Source: Deltaproteobacteria bacterium
Lineage (GTDB): Bacteria > Myxococcota_A > UBA9160 > SZUA-336
NCBI GenBank assembly: GCA_029261925.1
Contig: JAJDAJ010000048.1
Coordinates: 1-64,000 of the forward strand
Direction: 5' to 3'
Length of the DNA stretch: 64,000 bases
This document shows positions 9,236 through 17,147 of the stretch, piece by piece (position 1 is the stretch's first letter; every line of letters starts with the position of its first letter). Below the pieces are notes generated by a model. That model did not search any database. It was not told where the DNA came from and was given only the letters and a program-made list of their open reading frames with translations. A program made the position numbers and the translations under genes.

Positions 9236-9730
9236 TCAGGTATCGCGCTGCTCGCAGCGCAGGTGCTTCTGCAGCTCGCCGTCCCCGAAGTAGGCGCCGT
9301 TGCGGCCGCGCTGCTGCCAGGTGACCCGCCCGGCGGCGTCGATCTCGAGGATCGCCGGCACCATCTGTCCGGGGCCCAGGACCAGGTCGAGCGCGCGCGC
9401 CAGCGAGCCGTCGGGGTCCTCGACCCAGCGTGCCTCGAGCCCGGTCGCGCGGCGCGCCGCGCGGATTCGCTCCGCAGGCCCCGGCGCCAGCACGACGAAG
9501 CGCGCCCCGCAGAGCTCGAGTCCCGGGCGCTGGTGCTCCAGCCGCGCGAGCTGCTGCGCACACACCGGACAGACCGGGGACTTCATCGTGATCAGGAAGA
9601 CGCGCGCTTCCGTGGCGAGCCGGGCGATGTCGACCTCGGCCCCGTCCAGGTCGCGCAGCGGGCCGGGCAGCACCGGACCGGAGCCGGCGGCGGCCAGCAC
9701 GGCCGCGAGGAGGACGAGACGCAGCAGCAT
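9236..9730 (-). CDS. Thioredoxin-like redoxin with N-terminal signal/anchor
   Basis: The 164-residue protein begins with a hydrophobic stretch (MLLRLVLLAAVLAAAGSG), a signal peptide or anchor that would place the rest in the periplasm. A thioredoxin-fold domain follows, with a CxxC pair in SPVCPVCAQQL, the peroxiredoxin-like GARFVVLAPGPAERI segment and a final strand VPAILEIDAAGRVTWQQRG. This matches AhpC/TSA-type redoxins that move electrons or reduce peroxides. The start at 9730 is chosen because the hydrophobic segment begins there and a TATGAT hexamer stands exactly 6 nt upstream, as in leaderless genes. It forms a two-gene unit with the aminotransferase. Confidence 0.75.
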   Translation of the reverse strand: MLLRLVLLAAVLAAAGSGPVLPGPLRDLDGAEVDIARLATEARVFLITMKSPVCPVCAQQLARLEHQRPGLELCGARFVVLAPGPAERIRAARRATGLEARWVEDPDGSLARALDLVLGPGQMVPAILEIDAAGRVTWQQRGRNGAYFGDGELQKHLRCEQRDT

Positions 9731-9736
9731 CGCGCG

Positions 9737-9742
9737 ATCATA
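9737..9742 (-). promoter_or_regulatory. -10 hexamer of a probable leaderless promoter
   Basis: On the minus strand TATGAT (5 of 6 matches to TATAAT) is followed by CGCGCG and then directly by the redoxin ATG. That spacing would start the transcript at or next to the start codon. No clear -35 element is visible. Confidence 0.5.
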
Positions 9743-9751
9743 CGCGCCGGG

Positions 9752-9910
9752 AAGCTGGGCCGCTCCGGCCGGCCCGAGGAGATCGCCGGCGCCGCAGGCT
9801 TGCTGGCAGGCGATGGCACCTCGTTCTTGACCGGCCAGGCGCTCGCGGTGGACGGCGGCTTCACCGCGGGACATCGCTTCGGCTATAACAGGCGCATGGG
9901 CCTGCAGTGA
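9752..9910 (+). pseudogene. Remnant of an SDR dehydrogenase (C-terminal end only)
   Basis: The frame encodes about 52 residues starting KLGRSGRPEEIAGAAGLL and continuing TGQALAVDGGFTAGHR before TGA. This is the classical C-terminus of short-chain dehydrogenases (GRPEEIA...FVTGQ.L.VDGG). No Rossmann or catalytic part lies upstream; that space is occupied by the redoxin gene on the other strand. It is the tail of a gene whose front has been deleted. Confidence 0.7.
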
Positions 9911-9938
9911 GGGCGGGCCACGGAGGCACCCATGGCCG

Positions 9939-10109
9939 GCGAGCCTGCCGCATGGCTTCGGGCATACGCTGCCCGGAATCCGCATGGGGGTGGCGCCTCG
10001 CCAGCAGCCGGGCCCCTGCTCGAACTTCCTGACCGACGAGCACGACCTCGACGAGATCTCGGGAACGCACGTCGGCAACGGGATCCCCGTCGAGCTGGGC
10101 CGCATCTGA
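9939..10109 (+). pseudogene. Remnant of a molybdopterin oxidoreductase (C-terminal end only)
   Basis: The frame reads ASLPHGFGHTLPGIRMGVA, then PGPCSNFLTDEHDLDEISG and NGIPVELGRI before TGA at 10107. The order SLPHGxGH, N-x-LTDE, LDxxSG, NGIPV resembles the end of the molybdopterin-dinucleotide-binding domain of molybdopterin oxidoreductases. Only about 56 residues remain of a protein normally of 700 or more. It directly follows the SDR remnant in another frame, so the two are separate decayed gene ends. The family assignment rests on memory of the motif pattern. Confidence 0.5.
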
Positions 10110-10128
10110 GCGCGGGTCTGGCACCCCC

Positions 10129-11751
10129 GTGAGGGACGCGCACTGGAAGGCGGAGCTGAGCGCGCACCGGCAGCGCTGCTACGTCAGCGGCCACTTCCGC
10201 CGCCGGACCCTGGCCGACGAGCTTCGCGACGGCGCCGCCGCATACCCCGGCGTGCGCGTGGTCTTCCACTCCGACGAGCGTCCCGCGCAGGCGACGCTGG
10301 GCGAGATGCACCGGCGCAGCCGGTCGGTCGCCGCGGGGCTCGCCGACCTGGGTCTGGGTCCCGGGGACGTGGTCGCGATCCAGGTGCCGAACTGGCTCGA
10401 GGGGGCGCTCGCCTTCCAGGCCGCCATGACCCTGGGCGTCGTGGTGCTCCCGATCGTGCACATCTACGGGCCGGCCGAGGTCGGATTCATCCTGCGCCAG
10501 TCGGGCGCGCGGGCGTTGATCTGTCCCGATCGCTGGCGCCGGATCGACTACCTGGAGCGTCTGGACCGGCTCGACCGCAGCGCGCTCCCGGCGCTCGAGC
10601 ACGTGATCGTGATCGGGCAGGGCGGACGCTCCGACACGCTGGACTGGGTGGGGCTCGAGGCGCGCACATCGGAGGGCGGCGCGCTGCCCGCCGTCGATCC
10701 CGATGACGTCTGCCTGCTGATCTACACCTCGGGCACGACCGCCGAGCCCAAGGGCGTGCAGCACACGCACAACACCGTGCTCGCCGAGGCGCGCTCGATC
10801 CGGCGCGTGACCGGCGACGGCCGGCCAGCCTCGAACCTGTCGGCCTTCCCGGCGGGACACATTGCCGCCGTGCTCGGCCTGCTGCGCCTGTACCTGCACG
10901 GCGGGCCCTCGGTGCTGATGGACGCCTGGGATCCCGACGTCACCGCGCGCCTGATCGAGGCGCACCGCGTCACGCACACGGCGGGCACGCCGTTCCACCT
11001 GGCGAGCCTTCTCGACGCGGCGAAGACGGCGGCCCGCGACCTGTCCTCGCTCCAGGGCTACCTCATCGGCGCCGCGAGCGTGCCCCCTGCGCTGGTCGAG
11101 CGCGCCGACGCGGCGGGGATCCCGACCTACCGCTCCTACGGCTCCAGCGAGCACCCGACGATCAGCTCGGGCTCGGCCGGGGATCCGCTGGAGCGGCGTG
11201 CAGCGACCGACGGCCGGCTGCTCGTCGGCAACGAGGTGCGCATCCTCGACGACCACCGGGCCGACCTGCCGCCGGGGCGCGAGGGCGAGATCGCCAGCCG
11301 CGGCCCGGAGCTCTTTGCCGGGTATCGCGACGCCGCGCTCAACCGCGACGCCTTCCTGCCCGGCGGCTGGTTCCTCACGGGCGATATCGGCGTGCTCGAC
11401 GCGCAGGAGTTCCTGCGCATCACCGACCGGAAGAAGGACGTGATCATTCGCGGCGGAGAGAACATCGCCTCGAAGGAGGTCGAGGACGTCCTGGCCCGGC
11501 ACGCTGCCGTGCAGGAGGCTGCCGTCGTCGCCATGCCCGACGAGCGCTACGGCGAGCGCGTCTGCGCCTGGGTGGTGCTGCGGCCCGGCGCCGAGCTCGA
11601 TCTCGGTGAGGTCTCGCGCCACTTCGCGGCCGAAGGCGTGGCGCGCCAGAAGACTCCGGAGCGCCTGGAGACGACCGACGACCTCCCGCGCACCGCCGCC
11701 GGCAAGGTGCAGAAGTTCGAGCTGCGCCGGCGGCTGCGCGAGGGGACGTAG
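10129..11751 (+). CDS. Acyl-CoA synthetase (AMP-forming), cyclohexanecarboxylate-CoA ligase-like
   Basis: The 540-residue protein belongs to the ANL adenylating superfamily. It contains the phosphate-binding loop LIYTSGTTAEPKGVQHTHN, the A5 segment YRSYGSSEHP, the hinge GWFLTGDIGVLDAQEFLRITDRKKD, and the C-terminal lysine loop PRTAAGKVQKFELRR. It would convert a carboxylic acid, ATP and CoA into the acyl-CoA. The N-terminal style (VHIYGPAEVGFILRQSGARALICP) resembles the cyclohexanecarboxylate/AliA-like branch, but substrate specificity cannot be read. The GTG start at 10129 has no strong ribosome-binding site. It opens the cluster with the BVMO and SDRs, separated from the next gene by 241 nt in which I recognise nothing. 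Confidence 0.88.
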   Translation: MRDAHWKAELSAHRQRCYVSGHFRRRTLADELRDGAAAYPGVRVVFHSDERPAQATLGEMHRRSRSVAAGLADLGLGPGDVVAIQVPNWLEGALAFQAAMTLGVVVLPIVHIYGPAEVGFILRQSGARALICPDRWRRIDYLERLDRLDRSALPALEHVIVIGQGGRSDTLDWVGLEARTSEGGALPAVDPDDVCLLIYTSGTTAEPKGVQHTHNTVLAEARSIRRVTGDGRPASNLSAFPAGHIAAVLGLLRLYLHGGPSVLMDAWDPDVTARLIEAHRVTHTAGTPFHLASLLDAAKTAARDLSSLQGYLIGAASVPPALVERADAAGIPTYRSYGSSEHPTISSGSAGDPLERRAATDGRLLVGNEVRILDDHRADLPPGREGEIASRGPELFAGYRDAALNRDAFLPGGWFLTGDIGVLDAQEFLRITDRKKDVIIRGGENIASKEVEDVLARHAAVQEAAVVAMPDERYGERVCAWVVLRPGAELDLGEVSRHFAAEGVARQKTPERLETTDDLPRTAAGKVQKFELRRRLREGT

Positions 11752-11992
11752 CGCCCCTGCGGACCGGCACCGGTACTCAGCCGGTCCGGCCTCCAGCCTC
11801 GTGGCAGCGAGGGTGGGCAGGTCGGCGGTCTTCACCCTGGCGCTGCCGGTGAGCTCCAGCCCATCCTCGGCGCAGACTACCCGGACGGCGCAAGCGCGTG
11901 ATACGGTCGCGCGCGGGGGGCGCAGCGACCGCCCCGGCTGGGTCGATGGTGGACCCCCGGCGCGAGAGGCGGGCCGGGGACGGAGAGCGAGC

Positions 11993-12526
11993 ATGGACGA
12001 CGTCAACCGCGAGCTCGAGGCCCTGCTGGAGCGCGAGAGGATCCGCGACTGCATCGCCCGGCTGGCACGCGGCGAGGATCGCCGCGATGCGGCGATGATC
12101 TGCGCCTCCTGCTGGCCCGACTCGAGCACCGATTACGGGGTGTTCTCGGGCAAGTTCGACGCGTACCTGGCCTGGGTGATCCCGGGATCCGAGGCGATCC
12201 GCAACACGCAGCACGTCCTGGGCCAGAGCGTGGTCGAGCTGCGGGGAGAGGTGGCCCGCGTCGAGACCCACGTGGTCTCGTACCACCGGATCGATGCCGG
12301 GGACGAGGAGCGCGACACCTGCATCGGCGGGCGCTACCTCGACCGGCTGGAGAAGCGCGGCGGAGAGTGGCGCATCGCCGAGCGCACGATGCTCTACGAC
12401 TGGTACCAGGACTGGGGCCCGTCGATCGACTGGTCGCAGGGCGTCATGGGGCTGCCGCTGTCGGCCGAGCACTTCTCGGGGCGCGCCGTCGGAGATCACA
12501 GCGAGCGCTTCTTCGGCAAGGGCTGA
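11993..12526 (+). CDS. SnoaL-like (NTF2-fold) protein
   Basis: The 177-residue protein has the pattern of the SnoaL_4 family: an N-terminal helix LEALLERERIRDCIARLARGEDRRD, then WPDSSTDYGVFSGKFDAYLAW, a strand pair around ETHVVSYHRI, and GGRYLDRLEKRGGEWRIAERTMLYDWYQD. Members act as small cyclases, isomerases or dehydratases, or as partners of larger enzymes. The ATG has a GGAGAG site. It is one base from the BVMO gene (stop TGA, then ATG), so the two are translationally coupled and probably act on the same substrate. Confidence 0.8.
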   Translation: MDDVNRELEALLERERIRDCIARLARGEDRRDAAMICASCWPDSSTDYGVFSGKFDAYLAWVIPGSEAIRNTQHVLGQSVVELRGEVARVETHVVSYHRIDAGDEERDTCIGGRYLDRLEKRGGEWRIAERTMLYDWYQDWGPSIDWSQGVMGLPLSAEHFSGRAVGDHSERFFGKG

Positions 12527-12527
12527 C

Positions 12528-14417
12528 ATGAGCTGCCAGCCCACGCGGACGCCACCCGCCGAGCGCGTCGACATCCCGGGCCTCCGCGAAAGGTATCGCC
12601 ACGAGCGGGACAAGCGCCTCATGCGCGAGGCCACCGACCAGTACGTGCGGACCACCGGCGCGGACGCCGAGCGAGACCACTTCGACCAGACCTACGAGAG
12701 CGATCCTCACACTCCGGTCGAGCCGCGCGATCCGATCTCCGAGGATGTCGACGTCGTGATCCTCGGCGGCGGCTGGTCGGGAATCCTCGCGGGCCATCAC
12801 CTGCGCGCCGCGGGCGTCGAGGACGTCCGCAACATCGATCACGCCGGGGACTTCGGGGGGGTCTGGTACTGGAACCGCTACCCGGGCCTGCAGTGCGACA
12901 ACGACGCCTACTGCTACCTGCCGCTGCTCGAGGAGACCGGCTTCCTCCCGTCGAGGAAGTTCGCGGACGGCCTCGAGATCCGCGAGTACGCGCAGAGCGT
13001 GGCCCGCAGGGCCGGCCTGTACGACGGGGCCCTGTTCCACACGCTGGTCGAGTCCCTGCGCTGGGACGGATCGATCCGGCGCTGGCGGATCGGCACCGAC
13101 CGCGGGGACGACATCCGCGCCCGCTTCGTGGTGATGGCCAACGGCCTGCTGAACATCCCGAAGCTGCCCGGCATCCCGGGGATCGAGGGCTTCCGGGGCA
13201 AGATGTTTCACACCAGCCGCTGGGACTACGAGTACACGGGCGGCAGCCAGCGCGTGCCCGTGCTCGACCGGCTCGCGGACCGGCGCGTGGCGCTCGTCGG
13301 CACTGGCGCGACGGCGGTACAGGCCGTGCCCTTCCTCGGCCGGCATGCCGGCCGGCTCTACGTGATCCAGCGCACGCCCTCGACCGTCGACGAGCGCCAC
13401 AACCCGCCGACGGATCCCGAGTGGGTCAGGACGCTCCGGCCAGGCTGGCAGAAGGAGCGGCAGCGGAACTTCCACCACGCCGCGATGGAGATGCTCGCTC
13501 CCGGCGAGCCGGATCTGATCTGCGACATCTGGACCGAGATCAGCCGCAACCTCGCGGCCGAGCTCGACGCCGAGGGCTGGCCCGAGCTCGCGCCCGGCGA
13601 GTTCGCGAGGCGGCGCGAGGTCGTGGACTACCGCGTGATGGAGCGGCTGCGCGAGCGCGTCGCGTCGATCGTCGAGGACCCGGAGACCGCCGAGGCGCTC
13701 AAGCCCTACTACCGCTACCTGTGCAAGCGGCCCGCCTCGAACGACGACTACTACCCGACCTTCAACCGGCCCGGCGTCCAGCTGGTCGACGTCTCGGCGA
13801 CGCGCGGCGTCGAGCGCATGACGGAGAAGGGCTTCGTCGCCAGCGGTGTCGAGTACGAGATCGACTGCATGATCTTCGCCAGCGGCTACGAGGTCTCGAG
13901 CGACCTCGACCGGCGCTGGGGCATCGACGTGATCGAGGGCCGCGAGGGCGTCTCGCTCTACGACCACTGGTCCGACGGCTTCCAGACGCTGCACGGCATG
14001 ACCACGCGTGGCTTCCCCAACCTGTTCTTCACCGGATTCATCCAGAGCGCGCTGAACGCCAGCACCACCGAGCAGATGAACCGGCACGGCTTTCATGCCG
14101 CCCACATCATCGGGCAGGCGCTGCTGCGCGGCGCCGAGGAGGTCGAGCCCAGCCGCGAGGCCCAGGATGCGTGGGTCCGGCAAGTCCGCGAGACGGCGGT
14201 CGATGTCTGGCAGTTCCAGGCCGAGTGCACGCCGAGCTACTTCAACGGGGAGGGGTCGGAGAAGCGGCGCTTCTACGCGGGCGAGCCCTACGGGCCCGGC
14301 TGGGAGGCGTTCGAGCAGCTGCTCGAGGACTGGCGCGCTCGAGGAGACCTGGAAGGCCTGGTCCTGTCCGGCGCCGACGTGAGGCCGTCGAGCGGCGAGG
14401 CGGTCGCACCCTCGTGA
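12528..14417 (+). CDS. Baeyer-Villiger flavin monooxygenase
   Basis: The 629-residue flavoprotein inserts one oxygen next to a ketone carbonyl using FAD, NADPH and O2. The first dinucleotide fold is GGGWSG (80-85), the FGGVWYWNRYPGLQCD segment follows, and the type I BVMO fingerprint FxGxxxHxxxWD is complete at Phe222-Gly224-His228-Trp232-Asp233. The NADPH fold is GTGATA (258-263). An N-terminal extension of about 75 residues precedes the FAD domain, as in 4-hydroxyacetophenone and long-chain ketone types. The position among ligase, SnoaL and SDR genes suggests ring opening or chain cleavage of a ketone formed by an SDR. Confidence 0.93.
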   Translation: MSCQPTRTPPAERVDIPGLRERYRHERDKRLMREATDQYVRTTGADAERDHFDQTYESDPHTPVEPRDPISEDVDVVILGGGWSGILAGHHLRAAGVEDVRNIDHAGDFGGVWYWNRYPGLQCDNDAYCYLPLLEETGFLPSRKFADGLEIREYAQSVARRAGLYDGALFHTLVESLRWDGSIRRWRIGTDRGDDIRARFVVMANGLLNIPKLPGIPGIEGFRGKMFHTSRWDYEYTGGSQRVPVLDRLADRRVALVGTGATAVQAVPFLGRHAGRLYVIQRTPSTVDERHNPPTDPEWVRTLRPGWQKERQRNFHHAAMEMLAPGEPDLICDIWTEISRNLAAELDAEGWPELAPGEFARRREVVDYRVMERLRERVASIVEDPETAEALKPYYRYLCKRPASNDDYYPTFNRPGVQLVDVSATRGVERMTEKGFVASGVEYEIDCMIFASGYEVSSDLDRRWGIDVIEGREGVSLYDHWSDGFQTLHGMTTRGFPNLFFTGFIQSALNASTTEQMNRHGFHAAHIIGQALLRGAEEVEPSREAQDAWVRQVRETAVDVWQFQAECTPSYFNGEGSEKRRFYAGEPYGPGWEAFEQLLEDWRARGDLEGLVLSGADVRPSSGEAVAPS

Positions 14418-14444
14418 ACATCCAGGACTGAGGCGAGGGGAACC

Positions 14445-15326
14445 ATGAGCTCGCTCGGAGGAAGGGTCGCCGTCGTCACCGGCGCCAGCCGGGGCATCGG
14501 CAAGGGGATCGCGCTGGCGCTCGCCGGGCAGGGCGCGACGGTCTACGTCACGGGGCGGACGGTCACGCCGGGCTCCTGCTCGCTGCCCGGCACGGTGGGC
14601 GAGACCGCCGAGGCATGCAGCGCGCGCGGCGGCAAGGGCGTCGCCGTTCCGGTCGACCACGCCGACGACGCGCAGGTCGAGGCGCTCTTCGAGCAGCTGA
14701 GGCGGGACGAGGGGCGGCTCGACATCCTCGTCAACAACGCCTTCTCACTCCCCGAGGACCTGACCGACCCGGGGGGCTTCTGGGAGAAGCCGCTGTCCAA
14801 CCTGGAGATGTTCGAGGTCGGTGTGCGCTCGAACTTCGTCGCGGCCTGGCACGCCGCTCAGCTCATGGTGCCGCAGCGCTCCGGGCTGATCGTCGCGATC
14901 TCGGGCTACACCGGCATCGCGTACACCTACGGCGTGGTCTTCGGCACCTCGAAGTCGGCCGCCGACCGCATGGCGCGCGACATGGCGATCGAGCTGGAGC
15001 CGCACGGCGTGGCCTCCATCGCGCTGTGGCAGGGCCTGACCCTCACCGAGCGCGCCGAGCGCAACCTGGCGAGCATTCCCGGCCTGAAGGAGAGAGCCGC
15101 CACGAGGCCGTCAGACGGCTGCTCGCCCGAGTTCCCGGGCCGCGTGATCGCGGCGCTGGCTGCGGATCCCGACGTGATGCGGCACTCCGGCGGCACCTTC
15201 ATCACCGCGGAGCTGGCCCAGCAGTACGGGATCACGGACGTCGACGGGAAGCGGATCCCGTCGCTGCGCGAGACGCGCGGCGCGCCGATCTGGCGCCCGA
15301 TCCGGGAGTCTGCGGATGGCCGCTGA
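14445..15326 (+). CDS. SDR-family protein (DHRS1-like), catalytic Tyr replaced by Phe
   Basis: The 293-residue protein has a classical NAD(P)-binding start (VVTGASRGIGKGIALALA, Gly-rich motif at 13-19) and LDILVNNAF. The catalytic region is SGYTG at 153, then VVFGTSKSA. Ser153 and Lys170 stand in their usual places, but position 166, exactly 13 after the Ser, is Phe instead of Tyr. The rest (AIELEPHGVASIALWQGLTLTERAE) is DHRS1-like. Without the Tyr hydroxyl ordinary ketone reduction would be impaired, so it may bind a ligand or use another residue. It overlaps the next gene, a close paralogue, by 11 bases. Confidence 0.85.
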   Translation: MSSLGGRVAVVTGASRGIGKGIALALAGQGATVYVTGRTVTPGSCSLPGTVGETAEACSARGGKGVAVPVDHADDAQVEALFEQLRRDEGRLDILVNNAFSLPEDLTDPGGFWEKPLSNLEMFEVGVRSNFVAAWHAAQLMVPQRSGLIVAISGYTGIAYTYGVVFGTSKSAADRMARDMAIELEPHGVASIALWQGLTLTERAERNLASIPGLKERAATRPSDGCSPEFPGRVIAALAADPDVMRHSGGTFITAELAQQYGITDVDGKRIPSLRETRGAPIWRPIRESADGR

Positions 15327-16176
15327 TCTCTCGGGCAGGGTCGCGGTCGTCACCGGCGCCAGCCGCGGCATGGGCAAGGGCATCGCGCTCGCCCTGGCCG
15401 GGGCGGGGGCGACGGTCTACGTCACGGGGCGCACGGTCACGCCCGGCGCGCACCCGCTCGGGGGGACCCTCGGGGAGACCGCGGCGGAGTGCGAACGGCG
15501 CGGGGGCCGGGGCATCGCAGTCCAGGTCGACCTGGCGAGCGACGCGCAGCTCGCGGCGCTCTTCGACCAGGTTCGTCGCGAGCAGGGGCGACTGGATGTC
15601 CTGGTCAACAACGCCATGGAGATCCCCGACGAGCTGACGCAGCCCGGCGGGTTCTGGGAGAAGCCGGTCTCCAACTGGAAAATGTTCGACATCGGTGTGC
15701 GCGCGGCCTTCGTGGCGGCCTGGCACGCCGCACGGATCATGGTCGGGCAGCGGTCCGGCCTGCTGGTGGCGATCTCGGGCTACGTCGGCGTCACCTACAC
15801 CTACAGCTCGATCTTCGGCACCACCAAGGCGGCGACCGACCGCATGGCACGCGACATGGCGATCGAGCTCCAGCCCCACGACGTCGCCTCGATCTCGCTC
15901 TGGCAGGGCTTCACGTACACGGAGCGGGCGCGGGAGAACCTGAAGTCCGTCGCCGGGATGGCGGCACAGCTCAACAGCGCGGCGGGCAGCTCGGTCGAGT
16001 TCCCGGGGCGGGTCATCGCGGCGCTCGCCGGCGATCCCGAGCGCATGAAGCGCTCGGGCGGCACGTTCATCGCCGCCGAGCTCGCGCGCGAATACGGTAT
16101 CACGGACGTCGACGGGCGCGCGATCGCGTCCCTGCGCGAGGAGCGCGGCGCGCCGCTCTGGGCGCCGGTCCAGTGA
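15316..16176 (+). CDS. SDR-family protein, tandem paralogue, also Tyr-to-Phe
   Basis: The 286-residue protein is a tandem duplicate of the preceding gene, with near-identical blocks such as VVTGASRG-GKGIALALAG, PGGFWEKP-SN and ARDMAIEL-PH. The catalytic set is Ser154, Phe167, Lys171 (SSIFGTTKAA), so it carries the same Tyr-to-Phe change at the same spacing. Retention of the change in both copies argues for function rather than decay. The start ATG lies inside the end of the upstream gene, giving translational coupling. The product could be a partner subunit of its neighbour; this is inference. Confidence 0.85.
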   Translation: MAADLSGRVAVVTGASRGMGKGIALALAGAGATVYVTGRTVTPGAHPLGGTLGETAAECERRGGRGIAVQVDLASDAQLAALFDQVRREQGRLDVLVNNAMEIPDELTQPGGFWEKPVSNWKMFDIGVRAAFVAAWHAARIMVGQRSGLLVAISGYVGVTYTYSSIFGTTKAATDRMARDMAIELQPHDVASISLWQGFTYTERARENLKSVAGMAAQLNSAAGSSVEFPGRVIAALAGDPERMKRSGGTFIAAELAREYGITDVDGRAIASLREERGAPLWAPVQ

Positions 16177-16201
16177 CGGGCGCCACAGGGGAGGACGAGA
16201 A

Positions 16202-17116
16202 ATGACGGAGCGCAGGTTCGACGGCCGCGTGGCGGTGATCACGGGTGCGGGCAGGGGGCTGGGCCGTGCCTATGCCGAGCTGCTCGGCGCGGGTGGCGCG
16301 AGGGTCGTCGTGAACGATCCCGGCGGTGCCCTGACGGGGGACGGAGCGGACGCGGGCCCCGCCGAGGAGGTGGCCGCCGCGGTCCGCAAGGCCGGAGGCG
16401 AGGCGGTCGCCTGCACCGATTCCGTGGCCACGCCCGAGGGCGGCCGGGCGATCGTCGAGGCCGCGCTCGACCACTTCGGCCGGATCGACGTGCTGATCCA
16501 CAGCGCGGGAAACGTGCGCCGCGGCTCGCTGGAGGAGATCTCGGACGAGGACTTCAGGGCCGTGGTCGACGTTCACCTGATGGGCGCGTTCCACGTCGTG
16601 CGTCCGGCGTTCCCGGTGATGTGCACTGCGGGCTACGGCCGGGTCGTGCTCACCTCCTCGATCGGGGGCATCTACGGCAACCGAGGCGTCGTGAACTACG
16701 GCGTCTCGAAGGCCGGGATGATCGGGCTCAACAACATCGTGGCGATCGAGGGCGCGGAGCGGGGCATCAAGTCGAACATCATCCTGCCGGGGGCCGTCAC
16801 CCGCATGGCCGAGGGACTCGACATCTCGCAGTACCCGCCGATGGGGCCCGAGCTCGTCGCCCCGGTCGTCGGCTGGCTGGCCCACGAGTCCTGCACGATC
16901 ACGGGAGAGATGCTGGTCTCCATGGCCGGCCGTGTCGCCCGGGCCCTCGTCGCCGAGACCGAGGGCGTGTACCGACCGTCCTGGACGATCGATGACGTCG
17001 GCGAGAACATCGAGGCCATCCGCGACCAGGACGGCCTCTGGACCCTCCCGCCCGTCCCCTCCGGCTACGCCGAGCACATGAAGCGTAGCTTCGAGATGGC
17101 GCGCCGGGGAGGCTGA
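16202..17116 (+). CDS. SDR dehydrogenase, MFE-2 (3R)-hydroxyacyl-CoA dehydrogenase-like
   Basis: The 304-residue protein has the Rossmann motif TGAGRGLGRAYA, the multifunctional-enzyme-type insert VVVNDPGGALTGDGAD, IHSAGNVRRG, and an intact catalytic set Ser153, Tyr166, Lys170 (VNYGVSKAG). The pattern matches the (3R)-hydroxyacyl-CoA dehydrogenase unit of peroxisomal multifunctional enzyme type 2 and bacterial homologues in sterol side-chain degradation. It would oxidise a 3-hydroxyacyl-CoA with NAD+. It is the last gene of the BVMO cluster, 25 nt after the SDR pair, and supplies the normal SDR activity that the pair lacks. Confidence 0.87.
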   Translation: MTERRFDGRVAVITGAGRGLGRAYAELLGAGGARVVVNDPGGALTGDGADAGPAEEVAAAVRKAGGEAVACTDSVATPEGGRAIVEAALDHFGRIDVLIHSAGNVRRGSLEEISDEDFRAVVDVHLMGAFHVVRPAFPVMCTAGYGRVVLTSSIGGIYGNRGVVNYGVSKAGMIGLNNIVAIEGAERGIKSNIILPGAVTRMAEGLDISQYPPMGPELVAPVVGWLAHESCTITGEMLVSMAGRVARALVAETEGVYRPSWTIDDVGENIEAIRDQDGLWTLPPVPSGYAEHMKRSFEMARRGG

Positions 17117-17147
17117 GAGACCCGCGGGGAGGCCGCGACCGGGCGGA

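Noticed and set aside
9883-12129. Long minus-strand frame opposite the acyl-CoA ligase
   Set aside because: The ligase has full motifs; the opposite frame is low-complexity. A piece near 11760-11890 (LELTGSARVKTADLPTLAATRLEAG on reading) looks slightly protein-like, but I cannot match it to a family, so the 241-nt gap is left unannotated.
12893-14431. Overlapping plus-strand frame inside the BVMO gene
   Set aside because: It is Arg/Pro-rich and motif-free; the BVMO frame carries the FAD and NADPH signatures.
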